Positions 17,496 to 26,742 of a DNA stretch of 64,000 bases are shown in pieces. The stretch lies in the NCBI GenBank assembly GCA_951812775.1, contig OX638326.1, positions 4,011,180 through 4,075,179 on the forward strand, given 5' to 3'. The position numbers and the translations under genes are program-made. The DNA comes from an uncultured Alphaproteobacteria bacterium (GTDB lineage Bacteria > Pseudomonadota > Alphaproteobacteria > MPNO01 > UBA2964). The notes beneath the pieces are model-generated. The model did not search any database, had not been told where the DNA came from, and saw only the letters and a program-made list of their open reading frames with translations. Positions within the stretch are counted from its first letter, which is position 1, and the number at the start of each line of letters is the position of its first letter.

Positions 17496-18936
17496 ACTGC
17501 GTTCTCCCGGCCCCAGAGGAAGCCGAAGAACTCGACGCCTTCTCGGGCCTGGCGTTTCATAACATTCCAGTCTTTACACATGTCAAAAAACAATGACGCC
17601 ATCTTTCGCGGTCGAAAATAAAAACGTTTGTAGAAGACATCCACCGCTTCAAAAATCTCTTCCTTACTGAGATGTTCATAGTGCAACACACTGTTCTGAA
17701 CACCGTTCTCGGCAACAAGTTCATTTCCCTCTTCAGCAACGAGCCAGCCATTCTCGGTCGCCTGTTTATACAGGAAAGTGCCCGGGTAAGCTGCGGGCAG
17801 CGAGACCTAAATAGTTTTAGGATCAATCTCCTGCGCGTACTGGATGGTTTCTTCAATGATGTCACGCGTTTCGCCGGGTAGTCCTACGATAAAGGTGCCG
17901 TGAATCAGAATGCCTAATTCATGACAGTCGCGCGTAAATTGCTTGGCCTTGGTAACCAAAATTCCTTTTTTGATATTGTTGAGGACTTTCTGGTTGCCGG
18001 ATTCGTAACCTACAAGAAGGAGCCGTAATCCGTTCTCCTTCATAATTTTAAGGGTCTCATAAGGCACGTTTGCCTTAGCGTTGCAGGACCAGGTAACGCC
18101 AAGCTTCCTAAGTTCTTTAGCGAGTGCTTCAACGTTCTCGCGGTTGTCGGTTAGCGTGTCATCATCAAAAAAGAACTCTTTGATTTCCGGGAAATTGTCA
18201 CGCGCGTATTTAATTTCGGCGGCGACATTCTCGATTGATCTGGTCCGATAGTTGTGGCCGGCAATTGTCTGAGGCCACAGACAAAACGTACAACGGGATT
18301 TGGAGCCACGCCCTGTATGCAGCCACGCCCTGTATAAAGAGACATATAGGGGTGCAGCATATAGCCGTTATAATAATCGCTGGTGACGAGGTGTTCTTTG
18401 TAAATCGGAGTCACCCAGGGCAGGGAGTCCATATCTTCGATGAGTGGGCGCTTTCCCGTAAAATGCGGTTTGCCGTCTTTGAGGATGGTAATACCGAGAA
18501 CTTCTTCCAGAGGCTTACCTTCAGCGATCTCCTGGATCGTAAAGTCAAATTCGTTGTCGCAAACAAAATCAATGGCAGGTGATGCTACGATTGAGGCTTC
18601 ATTGTTGATGGCAACATGGGCACCACAAAACCCGATTAGAAGACCGGGGTTTTGTTCTTTGAAGAGTTCGGCAACCTTGGTGTCATTGGCGAAGGACGGT
18701 GTAGAGGTATAAAGGACCAGAAACTTGTAGTCCTTCGCATCCTTTAAAACGTCGTCGACGGACAGACCACGCGCCGGGGCATCGACCAATTTACTATCGG
18801 GCACCAGGGCCGCAAGCTGCGCCAGCCATGTGGGGTACCAGAAAGACTTTACTTCCCGCTTGCATTGATACCTTGAACCCGCACCACCATCATATCCGTC
18901 ATAGGTTGGTGGGCTCAAAAAGAGAGTCTTCTTCAT
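17492..18936 (-). pseudogene. hpnJ: Hopanoid radical SAM protein HpnJ, disrupted
   Basis: The gene is readable end to end as HpnJ (B12-binding-like N-terminus MKKTLFLSPPTYDGYDGGAGSR; radical SAM CxxxCxxC region; VPYETLKIMKENGLRLLLVGYESGNQ; C-terminal FEAVDVFYKRFYFRPRKM). Two lesions break it. A 17-bp tandem duplication at 18304-18336, right at the first radical SAM cysteine, shifts the frame. An in-frame TAG at 17807-17809 replaces the glutamine expected in the TI-Q-VSL segment. HpnJ is known to form the cyclitol ether head group of bacteriohopanetetrol. Collapsing the duplication restores the GRG-C/S-KSRCTFC iron-sulfur motif, so the identification is firm. Confidence 0.85.
18304..18336. repeat. 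17-bp tandem duplication inside hpnJ
   Basis: Unit AGCCACGCCCTGTATGC occurs at 18304-18320 and again from 18321, matching for 16 bases. One copy restores the hpnJ reading frame across the radical SAM cysteine motif, so this is a recent duplication rather than an ancestral repeat. Confidence 0.9.
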
Positions 18937-18972
18937 TCTATATTCCGTATCCCCTGAAACTATATTCTCAGC

Positions 18973-20080
18973 CTATTTGGCAACCTTCAATCGATTGTCG
19001 GCCAAGACAACAAATTCCCGCTCCCGCCACAGAACTTTCGTTCCGCAAAAACTATAAATTCGTACCGCGAATGATAGCATGTCCCTAACAGGAATCAGCC
19101 ACGCGCCACAGGACTTACCATTCGTAAGCCCACGGCACACTGCATAATGTAAGAACGTCCGCATCCCAAGCGCTATGGCGATTGGCAATAGCGATATAGC
19201 GACGGTCGCCCCTAAAGTGAAGCCGCGTAACCGCCGGGCTGGACAGAGCGAATTGTTCGGGCCCAACGGATTTCGTGGAAAAAGACTCCTTTGAGGTTTT
19301 CTTCCAGAATGACATTCTCGACAATATACGGCACTAACGCGACGTCGTAGCCTTGTTCGACAACGAATTTACCGAGCATGTAATCATCTGCGAGAAAGTC
19401 AGCCAGGGCCGGAAAGCCACCAAATTTGTTCAGTACTGTGCGGCGGACTGCCATCGTTGCGCCGAAGCAGAAGGTCAGCTTGCCAAACATAGTCGGGATG
19501 AGGGCAGAAACCAGTCATTGACGAACATCGCTCCTGGACGGGAGGCCAAACCTTTGGCTGCCGTTCCGGAGTACAGGCAAGTGCTCGCACCGACCTTGCT
19601 ATTGGCAAATGGAGCGGTCACCCGCTTTAAATAATCTGGACTGACCCGCATATCGCTATCGGAAATCACAAATATCTCGTGTTTCGCAATTTTAGCCATA
19701 TTGGCCAGGTTACTAATCTTTTAGTTCGAACCGATTATCTGATCGTCAACAACAAGCGAAATGTCTCTGTCTGGAAATTCATGGATAACAGATTCTACGA
19801 CAGGAATCGCTGGATCATTTTTATCCCGAACCCCAAAAATCACTTGATGTTCAGGGTAATCCTGGCGGCAGAACGAACATAAACTTTCAGCGAGTTCGTG
19901 CTCCATGCCACATATAGGTTTCAAAACGGTCACAGGAAGGTTGTTTGACGCTGGTACAGTGCGTCGTGTCTGATGACGGAATACCAGAACGCGGCCAATC
20001 GCCATGATCATGTATCCCATGGAGAACACGAATAGCGACAGCGCGATACCAGACAGAATTGTAGGTATGGTGAACACCAA
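18973..20080 (-). pseudogene. hpnI: Hopanoid-associated glycosyltransferase HpnI, disrupted
   Basis: Fragments in order spell HpnI: an N-terminal membrane segment (IPTILSGIALSLFVFSMGYMIM), PVTVLKPICGMEHELAESL, VISDSDMRVSPDYLKRV, FCFGATMAVRRTVLNKFGGFPALADFLADDYMLG, HEIRWARTIRSVQPGGYA and a C-terminal membrane region. At least three lesions: an in-frame TAA at 19721-19723 after GSN, a deletion-type frameshift near 19490 (after DWFLP) and a one-base loss in a T run near 19216. HpnI attaches GlcNAc to bacteriohopanetetrol (known). With it broken, the downstream HpnK and HpnJ steps would lack substrate. Confidence 0.85.
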
Positions 20081-20169
20081 ACCTGTAACCTCAACCTTCC
20101 GTATTAACGCGGGCGCTATGTCTAGCGTGTAACCACCGCTTAGACAATCTTTCTGCGGCGTTTCTGTGA

Positions 20170-21192
20170 CTAACTGTTCTCATTTGATCCAGTCTGCATA
20201 TTCCGCGATTCGCTGGAACGCCGCCGACGCAGCAGCGCTTTTCCTTCGGCATGTTGCCAAAATACTAACCCGGGAACGTCAATAAGAAACTCGCGAATTC
20301 GGATGGCTAAAGATACAGCAATGGCGACATCGGGCGTCATGCCGATAAGGCCGCCCAACAAACACCACAAAGGCACCTTCCTGAACGCCATAGCTGTTTG
20401 GCACAACAAAGGCGGCATCGCTTAGCGTCGAGCTCAGGCTTTTAAGCATAAGGGCTTCCAGGACGCCAATGGGAAACCCCAGAAGCCATGCGGCCAACCA
20501 GACTTCTCCTGTTTGCAAAATGAGGGCACCAAACCGCCATGCTGTCGCCGCGAACAGGGGCCCCTTTGCCGGTAAACCTGTAGAACAATGTCGTCGATTT
20601 CTTCTGCGGTATCGATCTGGTTATTTAGGAATTCAGCCTTCGTGACTTTATGCGCCGATTTTACGGCAATCCCGAAAATTCCGGCCTTCTGAACGACCAA
20701 AAATCCTGCGACACCCGCACCAAGCAAGGCAAGGCCTACTATTCCGGCAGCTACCAACTCGTTATCGAGTGCCATCGTGGACAGCAAGATGACCCCCAGC
20801 ACGCCCCAAAAGATGAGCGTAATCACCTGGACGGTTTTGTCGACAATGGTTGAAGCGCTGGCGTGGCGGGCATCGGTTCCCCAAAGCGTAACGACCCGAG
20901 CTTTCACGACTTCACCACAGATTGAGGCGACAGGAAGCAGCGTATTAACCGCGCGTCCCATCCATTGCGCATAAAAAGCCTGCCAAAAGCTTGGGCGTTG
21001 GTCTTCCAGAAACAGCAAATGCCAGCATCGGGCATTCATAAGAACGGTCGGAAACCAGATTGCCGGCACGAGAAGAAGCATCCCGCCCGAAGCGGCAAGA
21101 AGCCCCCAAATCTCTCCCAATCCTTGCCAGGCAATTAAACCTGTCAGGATGGCAAGGCCAATTACCAGGCCAATGTATGACGCGATTTTCAT
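20170..21192 (-). pseudogene. hpnL: Hopanoid-associated membrane protein HpnL (flippase-like), disrupted
   Basis: Multi-spanning protein beginning MKIASYIGLVIGLAILTG, with FYAQWMGRAVNTLLPVASICGEVVKARVV and later GVQEGAFVVF, the arrangement of the LPG synthase TM / HpnL family. Two frameshifts: a one-base loss in the C run near 20560 (after RQRG) and another near 20355 (after AFVVF). Joining the frames gives the natural end ...WQHAEGKALLRRR. It would be the first gene of the minus-strand hpnL-I-J-K order. An ATG at 21192 is preferred over one 45 bp further upstream on family grounds. Confidence 0.8.
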
Positions 21193-21350
21193 AGAGTACT
21201 GATTTGATTTCTCCGACCTTGTGGTTTTAAGCGGCATAAGCGGCGTTGGCCAGAATCTTGTGAGTAAGGGATGCCAATAACCTTGCGTCGTATATTATGC
21301 TCAATTAGACAGAGCGGGAATCCGAGTGTGGTTCGGCGAGCATTGCCCAG

Positions 21351-22058
21351 ATGACAAATTCAGAAACGACTCCTGAAAACAGGCCAGCCCTGACTAAACC
21401 GGAACAGTTATTTCCGTTGGTTCGGCAATTTTCCTATCGTCTGACGAAACTTCTGATCTTGCGGCCTTTGACGCCAAACCATGTGACGGCGATGTCCCTG
21501 TTGTCTGGTCTGGCGGCGGCATGGTTTTTTGCCCAGGGGATCTATCAGACTGGCGTAATCGGCGGCGCGCTGTTCGTTCTTGGATATACCTTCGACAATT
21601 GTGACGGTGAGATCGCGCGTCTCAAGAACTTGTCATCTGAATTCGGGGCAAAATTCGATGATGTCGTGGATTGGCTGGTAGATAGCGTATTTTTTACAGC
21701 ACTCGGCTACGGCACCTGGGTCGCAACCGATAACATTATCTGGTTGTGGTGCGGCGTTGCAGCGACCGCGGGCGCGACAATCGATTATGTCGTCGATCTG
21801 TTTTACTACGCCCGAAAAGAGGCGGAAGAAGACGCTCAAACGCGAGAAGAGCAGGCGGTCGTACAGAAAAAGCCAGAGAACATCATTGATTGGTTGATCT
21901 TGATATTCCACAAGTTCAGTGGTGCCGATTTCTGCATGGTCGTGTTCGTGCTGGCTGTGTTTGATATCCTTTGGCTATTGCTTCCGGCGGCAGCAATTGG
22001 CGCTCAAGCCTATTGGATCACAGACCTGTTCAAACGTGCTCGGGGCTGGCGGATTTAG
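21351..22058 (+). CDS. CDP-alcohol phosphatidyltransferase family membrane protein (copy 2)
   Basis: 235 residues, several hydrophobic spans. Seen: intact signature DNCDGEIARLKNLSSEFG followed by KFDDVVD, i.e. D-x2-D-G-x2-A-R-x8-G-x3-D-x3-D. A charged loop (RKEAEEDAQTREEQAV) lies between membrane segments, a longer loop than in copy 1. Divergent from hpnL, 158 bp apart. The two CDP-alcohol enzymes bracketing the hpn genes suggest a linked lipid-modification locus; the acceptor and donor are unknown. Reading frame fully intact despite the decayed neighbours. Confidence 0.85.
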   Translation: MTNSETTPENRPALTKPEQLFPLVRQFSYRLTKLLILRPLTPNHVTAMSLLSGLAAAWFFAQGIYQTGVIGGALFVLGYTFDNCDGEIARLKNLSSEFGAKFDDVVDWLVDSVFFTALGYGTWVATDNIIWLWCGVAATAGATIDYVVDLFYYARKEAEEDAQTREEQAVVQKKPENIIDWLILIFHKFSGADFCMVVFVLAVFDILWLLLPAAAIGAQAYWITDLFKRARGWRI

Positions 22059-22069
22059 GCTGATCGAGA

Positions 22070-23551
22070 TTACAGCTTGACGCAGACGTTGCTCATCTCG
22101 GTATAAAATTCCATCGAGTACGTACCGCCTTCGCGCCCGATCCCTGACTGCTTTGATCCACCAAAGGGTGTCCTGAGATCGCGCAGGAACCAGCTATTGA
22201 TCCAGCAAATACCAACTTCCATCTGGGGTCCCACGCGATGAGCGCGGGGGAGATCTTCTGTCCAGATAGAGCAGGCGAGACCGTATGATGTGTCGTTCGC
22301 CATCGCGACGGCTTCTTCTTCCGTATCGAAAGGCGTGATATGGCAGCAGGGACCAAAGATTTCTTCCTGAACCACCGCGGAGTCTTCCGGCAGACCGGTC
22401 CAGATGGTTGGCTCGATCCAGGCGCCGTCGCTCATGCCGTTCATTTCTGGCACGCCACCACCTGTAACAACGGTCGCGCCTTCTTCAGCCGCTTTATTGT
22501 AGTAGCTCAGGACTTTTTCCTGATGCTCTTTGCTGATCAGGGGGCCGAGCGACGTTGAGTCATCTTCAGGCGCACCGCAAACCAGCCCTTCTGCGCCTTC
22601 TTTGAGACGGCTAACGAACTCTTCAAAGATAGGACGCTCAACATAGACACGCTCAGTGCCGAGGCAAACCTGTCCGCAATTGGCAAAGGCTGAGCGCATC
22701 GTACCTTCGATGGCTTTATCCATATCGCAATCGGCGAAGACAATGGCCGGGTTCTTGCCACCGAGTTCGAAAGATACATCGCGTACGCCGATAGCGGCGT
22801 TTTGCAAGATGGCCTCGCCTGTGCGCGTTTCACCGGTAAAGGTGATGGCATCAACGTCAGGATGTTTGGTCAAAAATTCTCCGGTGGAGCCTGGTCCCAT
22901 ACCTTGGACGACGTTGTAGACGCCCGGCGGTACGCCGACATCATTCATAACTTCGCCAAGCAGGGCGGCCGTGGAGGGTGTTTCCTCTGATGGCTTAACA
23001 ACAACTGTATTGCCACAGGCGAGGGCAGGGCCCGCTTTCCATGTCATCAAAAGCAAAGGCAGGTTCCACGGGCAAATGATCCCGATGACACCCTTGGGTT
23101 TGGTAACCGTATAGTTCAGGGCACCAGTGCCATCCGGTGTCGGCATCCGGAAGCATTCATCATGATGGTTTTTCATCATATCCGCGAAGACTTCGAAGTT
23201 TGCTGCACCACGCGGAATATCGAGATGAGAGGTGAGGCTGACCGGCTTGCCGGTATCAGCGACTTCAGCGTCGAGGAAATCATCAAAACGCGCCTGAATA
23301 CCGCCAACAATCGCTGTGACGAGCTTCAACCGCTCCGGCAATGGCATTGTGCCCCAAGGCCCCTTAAGCGCGGCTTTGGCAACCCGAACTGCATCATCGA
23401 CATCGGCTTCGCTTGCTTCATGAACTATTGATAGAAGAGAACCGTTTACAGGGCTGATATTATTGAATGTTTTTCCTGAACTCCCCGTCCGATATTCGCC
23501 GTTAATGAAGTTCATCGCTTGATGATTGTCAGACTTGTCTGGCGTTGCCAC
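22070..23551 (-). CDS. Aldehyde dehydrogenase, 2-hydroxymuconic/aminomuconic semialdehyde dehydrogenase-like
   Basis: 493 residues, standard ALDH length. Seen: WNLPLLLMTWKAGPALACGNTVVVKPSE, general-base region FELGGKNPAIVF, catalytic Cys in NCGQVCLGTERVYVERPIFEEF and a late EEIFGPCCHITPFD. The NCGQVCLGTERVYVE wording matches the 2-hydroxymuconic semialdehyde dehydrogenase (DmpC/XylG) branch better than betaine aldehyde dehydrogenases. It oxidises the aldehyde with NAD+. Converges with copy 2 of the CDP-alcohol enzyme. The nearby UbiD, Rieske oxygenase and VOC genes make an aromatic meta-cleavage role plausible (inference). Confidence 0.88.
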   Translation of the reverse strand: MATPDKSDNHQAMNFINGEYRTGSSGKTFNNISPVNGSLLSIVHEASEADVDDAVRVAKAALKGPWGTMPLPERLKLVTAIVGGIQARFDDFLDAEVADTGKPVSLTSHLDIPRGAANFEVFADMMKNHHDECFRMPTPDGTGALNYTVTKPKGVIGIICPWNLPLLLMTWKAGPALACGNTVVVKPSEETPSTAALLGEVMNDVGVPPGVYNVVQGMGPGSTGEFLTKHPDVDAITFTGETRTGEAILQNAAIGVRDVSFELGGKNPAIVFADCDMDKAIEGTMRSAFANCGQVCLGTERVYVERPIFEEFVSRLKEGAEGLVCGAPEDDSTSLGPLISKEHQEKVLSYYNKAAEEGATVVTGGGVPEMNGMSDGAWIEPTIWTGLPEDSAVVQEEIFGPCCHITPFDTEEEAVAMANDTSYGLACSIWTEDLPRAHRVGPQMEVGICWINSWFLRDLRTPFGGSKQSGIGREGGTYSMEFYTEMSNVCVKL

Positions 23552-23608
23552 TCTATCTCTCCATCGTGAATTTAGGTGTTCGCAACATGTGCAAAATGCG
23601 TGGTAAAA

Positions 23609-23791
23609 TCAACTCGCTTCGACAAAATAGGCGCCTTCGTCGTCGCGCTTTAAAATATCTATCTCGCGTAACTCTCCCCAGGCACGCAGGAACTCCGGCC
23701 AGGGCACATCCATATGGTCATCGACCACGTCGTGAAACTGCTGCGCTTCCGCTTCCAATGCAGTCTTAATCTTTGTTGCCAGCGGGCTCAT
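23609..23791 (-). CDS. Small protein co-encoded with UbiD
   Basis: 60 residues, starting MSPLATKIKTALEAEAQQFHDVVDDHMDVPWPEF and ending KRDDEGAYFVEAS; soluble, predicted helical. Its ATG overlaps the UbiD TGA (ATGA), so the two are translationally coupled. No family name is recognised. A small subunit or regulator of the UbiD-like decarboxylase is the obvious hypothesis from the coupling, since some UbiD-type enzymes need extra small subunits, but the sequence does not prove it. Confidence 0.65.
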   Translation of the reverse strand: MSPLATKIKTALEAEAQQFHDVVDDHMDVPWPEFLRAWGELREIDILKRDDEGAYFVEAS

Positions 23792-25140
23792 TCGAAATCC
23801 TCCAGCTTGATACGGTCTCGGCCGTAATTCTTGATCCGGCGGTAGAGAATGGGCGGTACCCCTTCAGGGATCGTCGCATCAATCCCGAGTTTCGCAGTCG
23901 TCGGCAGACCGCCTTTGCCGAGTTCCCAGGATTTAACACTGGGGTCGATATGTTTGGCACGGGCGCCTTTCAGGATCACCGCGTCTTCATCGGCCTGCAC
24001 CCGGAAGGCAATTGCCCAATCCAGCTCATCGGGATCATGGATATCGATATCTTCGTCGGTGACGACGACATATTTAACTTCGGCCACCGAGAGCAGGGCT
24101 GCCACAGCGTTTTTGCCCTCACCGGGGCGCTTTTTGATTGAGGCGATTAGCGCCCAATAGCCGCAACCGCCAACAGGTGCCCGGATATCGACCGGTTGTA
24201 CGCTGGCAACGCGCAATGCCTGCAATCCAGCGGCCTCGGTAACCGGTGCGGCGAGCCAGTCATTCTCCCACGGCATTTGCAGCATATAAAAAATCGGATT
24301 TTTGCGATGGGTGATGCATTTGATGCGGAAGATCGGGTTCCATTTCACATCGCCGGAAATCTGACTGAATTCACCGAACGGGCCTTCATCGGCCGTCCAG
24401 CCAATCGGCAACAGCTCACCCTCCAGCACCAGCTCGGCATCCGCGGGGACTTCAAGGTCCAACGTCTTGCATTTGACCATTTCCAGCGCTTCACCGCGCA
24501 GCCCGCCAGCCAGCGCCAGCTCATTCGTATCAATTGGTGCTTTATAGGACGCGGCCAGCATATCCAACGGATGAACCCCGACCGCAATGGCGATCGGCAA
24601 AGGCTCACCTTTGTCGAGGGCCCGCTGGTAGTAAAATCGCATGTCGGAGGGCGAAACCAGATCAATCCCGGTTTCCTTGGGTGTCCGATACATTAAGCGG
24701 TAACAGCCAACATTGCTGCCATGCTCGGGGTCTTTCGAGACGGCAAACGTCCCGGAGATATAGGCGCCACCGTCAAACAAATGCATCAGGGGCAGGGGAA
24801 TGGTCGTCAGGTCGACATCATCGCCCTCCATCACGACTTCCTGACATGGCGCGCTATCGACCAATACGGGATCAATCGGTTTGCTGGATTTCTCTTCGAA
24901 TTCAAACGCAATGCGGTTTTCCGTGCAGCCCATCGCGATACCGAGCCGTTTGCGCGTCGACACCAGCGCCGTTGCCACCCGCCAGTCGGGATAGCCCTCA
25001 ATATTCTCAAACATCGTGGCTTGGTCGGATTGCTCACCGAGGGCCGACAATTGGCGGCAATCGACCGGTTTGGTGATGCGCTTTAGCTCGCCTGCCTTGT
25101 CGAGATCGTCCAGAAAACTCCGAAACCCAATATCGGCCAT
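23788..25140 (-). CDS. UbiD-family prenyl-FMN-dependent decarboxylase
   Basis: 450 residues from ATG 25140 (GGAG upstream; a TTG one codon earlier is in frame). Seen: FRSFLDDLDKAGELKRI at the start, GGAYISGTFAVSKDPEHGSNVGCYRLM for the prenyl-FMN site, ELVLEGELLPIGWTADEGPFGEFSQISGD, and DIRAPVGGCGYWALIASIKKR. The E-G-E-L and EGPFGEF elements are the family's conserved metal and acid/base regions. Reversible decarboxylation of an aromatic or unsaturated acid is expected; it depends on prenyl-FMN made by a UbiX that is not in this window. Followed by the coupled 60-residue gene and then the aldehyde dehydrogenase. Confidence 0.9.
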   Translation of the reverse strand: MADIGFRSFLDDLDKAGELKRITKPVDCRQLSALGEQSDQATMFENIEGYPDWRVATALVSTRKRLGIAMGCTENRIAFEFEEKSSKPIDPVLVDSAPCQEVVMEGDDVDLTTIPLPLMHLFDGGAYISGTFAVSKDPEHGSNVGCYRLMYRTPKETGIDLVSPSDMRFYYQRALDKGEPLPIAIAVGVHPLDMLAASYKAPIDTNELALAGGLRGEALEMVKCKTLDLEVPADAELVLEGELLPIGWTADEGPFGEFSQISGDVKWNPIFRIKCITHRKNPIFYMLQMPWENDWLAAPVTEAAGLQALRVASVQPVDIRAPVGGCGYWALIASIKKRPGEGKNAVAALLSVAEVKYVVVTDEDIDIHDPDELDWAIAFRVQADEDAVILKGARAKHIDPSVKSWELGKGGLPTTAKLGIDATIPEGVPPILYRRIKNYGRDRIKLEDFE

Positions 25141-25254
25141 CAATTTTCTCCGCTGAATGCAGCGATCAAACTATCGTAGAGGTCTCATTGGAGTCTAGCG
25201 GGGGAGCCCGAAAATCCCTATCTTAGCAGGACCGAATTACCAGAGAGGTACGCT

Positions 25255-25905
25255 ATGTGGTTTTCGCCGCGAAAATTGGAAATTCCATCCGCAGAGGATG
25301 CCTTGCCCGGGCGTGATACGGCTCTGAAAGTGTCCGACAAGCATTTTGCCAATGGAAACCCTTTAAAACCGCCCTTTCCGGATGGCATGGAACAGATTGT
25401 GTTCGCCCTCGGCTGTTTCTGGGGTGCTGAGCGGATTTTCTGGCAAACGCCGGGGGTCTATACGACAGCGGTGGGATATATCGCGGGACATACCAAAAAC
25501 CCGACTTATGAAGAGGTCTGCTCGGGTCGAACCGGCCATACGGAAGCTGTTCTGGTGGTTTATGATCCCAAGGAAGTCAGTCTTGATGCTTTGCTCAAGG
25601 TATTTTGGGAAGGCCATGACCCAACGCAGGGAATGCGTCAGGGCAACGATGTCGGGACGCAATATCGCTCCGGCATTTACACCTATTCAGAGGCGCAAAG
25701 AGAAACGGTGCTTGCTTCTTACGAGAAATTTGGTGAAGCGTTGGCGGCGGCTGGCCATACCGGTATCACGTCTCAGGTCATCGAGGCACCGGAGTTTTAT
25801 TATGCCGAGGATTATCACCAGCAATATCTCGCCAAAAACCCTGCTGGCTATTGCGGGTTGGGTGGCACCGGTGTGACTTGTCCGATGCCAGCGGCGGCGG
25901 AATAG
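25255..25905 (+). CDS. msrA: Peptide methionine (S)-S-oxide reductase
   Basis: 216 residues. Seen: the catalytic GCFWGAE motif with Cys54, the [15 protein letters not shown] segment, [21 protein letters not shown] and a C-terminal Cys-containing tail [15 protein letters not shown] that fits the resolving cysteines. MsrA reduces the S-epimer of methionine sulfoxide in proteins using thioredoxin. The roughly 45-residue N-terminal extension is seen in alphaproteobacterial versions. AGAGAGG lies upstream of the ATG. Transcribed alone; converges with the TauE/SafE gene 6 bp later. Confidence 0.93.
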   Translation: MWFSPRKLEIPSAEDALPGRDTALKVSDKHFANGNPLKPPFPDGMEQIVFALGCFWGAERIFWQTPGVYTTAVGYIAGHTKNPTYEEVCSGRTGHTEAVLVVYDPKEVSLDALLKVFWEGHDPTQGMRQGNDVGTQYRSGIYTYSEAQRETVLASYEKFGEALAAAGHTGITSQVIEAPEFYYAEDYHQQYLAKNPAGYCGLGGTGVTCPMPAAAE

Positions 25906-25911
25906 GGTTTT

Positions 25912-26655
25912 TCAGCTGGCCACGGCCTGCAGGATCAGCTTGATCCACATGACAACAATGATGGCGATGACCAGACGGTTGAACCATTTGGCGCTGATAT
26001 AGGGCGTCGTCCACATCCCAAACTGGGTAAACAGAACCGTTGGAATGATGGCCCAGAGCCCTTGAATGATACGTTTCTCGGTATAGAGTCCCAGCCCACC
26101 GACGGCAAAAACGTGGGTGCCGGAAATCGCCAGAAACATCAGCGATGCGGCAAAGACATAGGTTTTGCTATGGAGCCGATAGGAGTGAATCCAGGTCGCG
26201 ATGACGGGGCCGGCAATTCCAGTTGCGCCCTGACAGGCACCACCGACAAAGGCAAGAATTGGTGCACCGCGACGGGCGGCTTCCCCTTTGAGCTGAGAAT
26301 CAGGCTTGAGGGCGAGAACGACCAAATACAGGCCCAGCCAGATGATGATCAGCCACAGCAGAGCGTTGTCGGTCAGCGCAGCCAGGACAAAGGCACCGGA
26401 AGCCGTCCCGACAGCGGCACAGATGAGCGAAATATTGAGATGTGGTACATCGCTGGTCATTTTACGGTATCGCCAGCAAATCCAGATATTACTGGCTGCC
26501 ACCGGGATCGTCAGAACGACAATCGCATGCTCGGCACCAATAAAGGCAGCAAGGGTCGGTACGGCAATCGTTGGCAATCCAATACCAACGGCACCCTTGA
26601 AATAAGACCCGACCGCGATGGCGGTCAGGACGATGGCCAGTTCTTCGAAACCCAT
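25912..26655 (-). CDS. TauE/SafE-family membrane exporter/permease
   Basis: 247 residues from ATG 26655, with about eight hydrophobic segments. Seen: EELAIVLTAIAVGSYFKGAVGIGLPTIAVPTLAAF and the second repeat GGACQGATGIAGPVIATWI, the two glycine-rich half-repeats of the TauE/SafE family. The frame is open back to 26724, but the extra 23 residues (polar, Cys/His/Arg-rich) do not look like this family. Members move sulfoacetate, sulfite or other organic anions. Next gene upstream on the same strand is the TctC-like receptor, 88 bp away, so a shared anion substrate is conceivable. Confidence 0.82.
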   Translation of the reverse strand: MGFEELAIVLTAIAVGSYFKGAVGIGLPTIAVPTLAAFIGAEHAIVVLTIPVAASNIWICWRYRKMTSDVPHLNISLICAAVGTASGAFVLAALTDNALLWLIIIWLGLYLVVLALKPDSQLKGEAARRGAPILAFVGGACQGATGIAGPVIATWIHSYRLHSKTYVFAASLMFLAISGTHVFAVGGLGLYTEKRIIQGLWAIIPTVLFTQFGMWTTPYISAKWFNRLVIAIIVVMWIKLILQAVAS

Positions 26656-26742
26656 AATGAGAATTAATTGTTGTTGATGCGGGGCGTCGTGAACTCGACG
26701 ACATAGCCTGCCCGGCTGCTTCAAGCAACCGCGGTGCGGTTT

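Noticed and set aside
26062..26667. 201-codon open frame on the plus strand
   Set aside because: Antisense to the TauE/SafE gene; composition reflects the complementary strand of hydrophobic codons.
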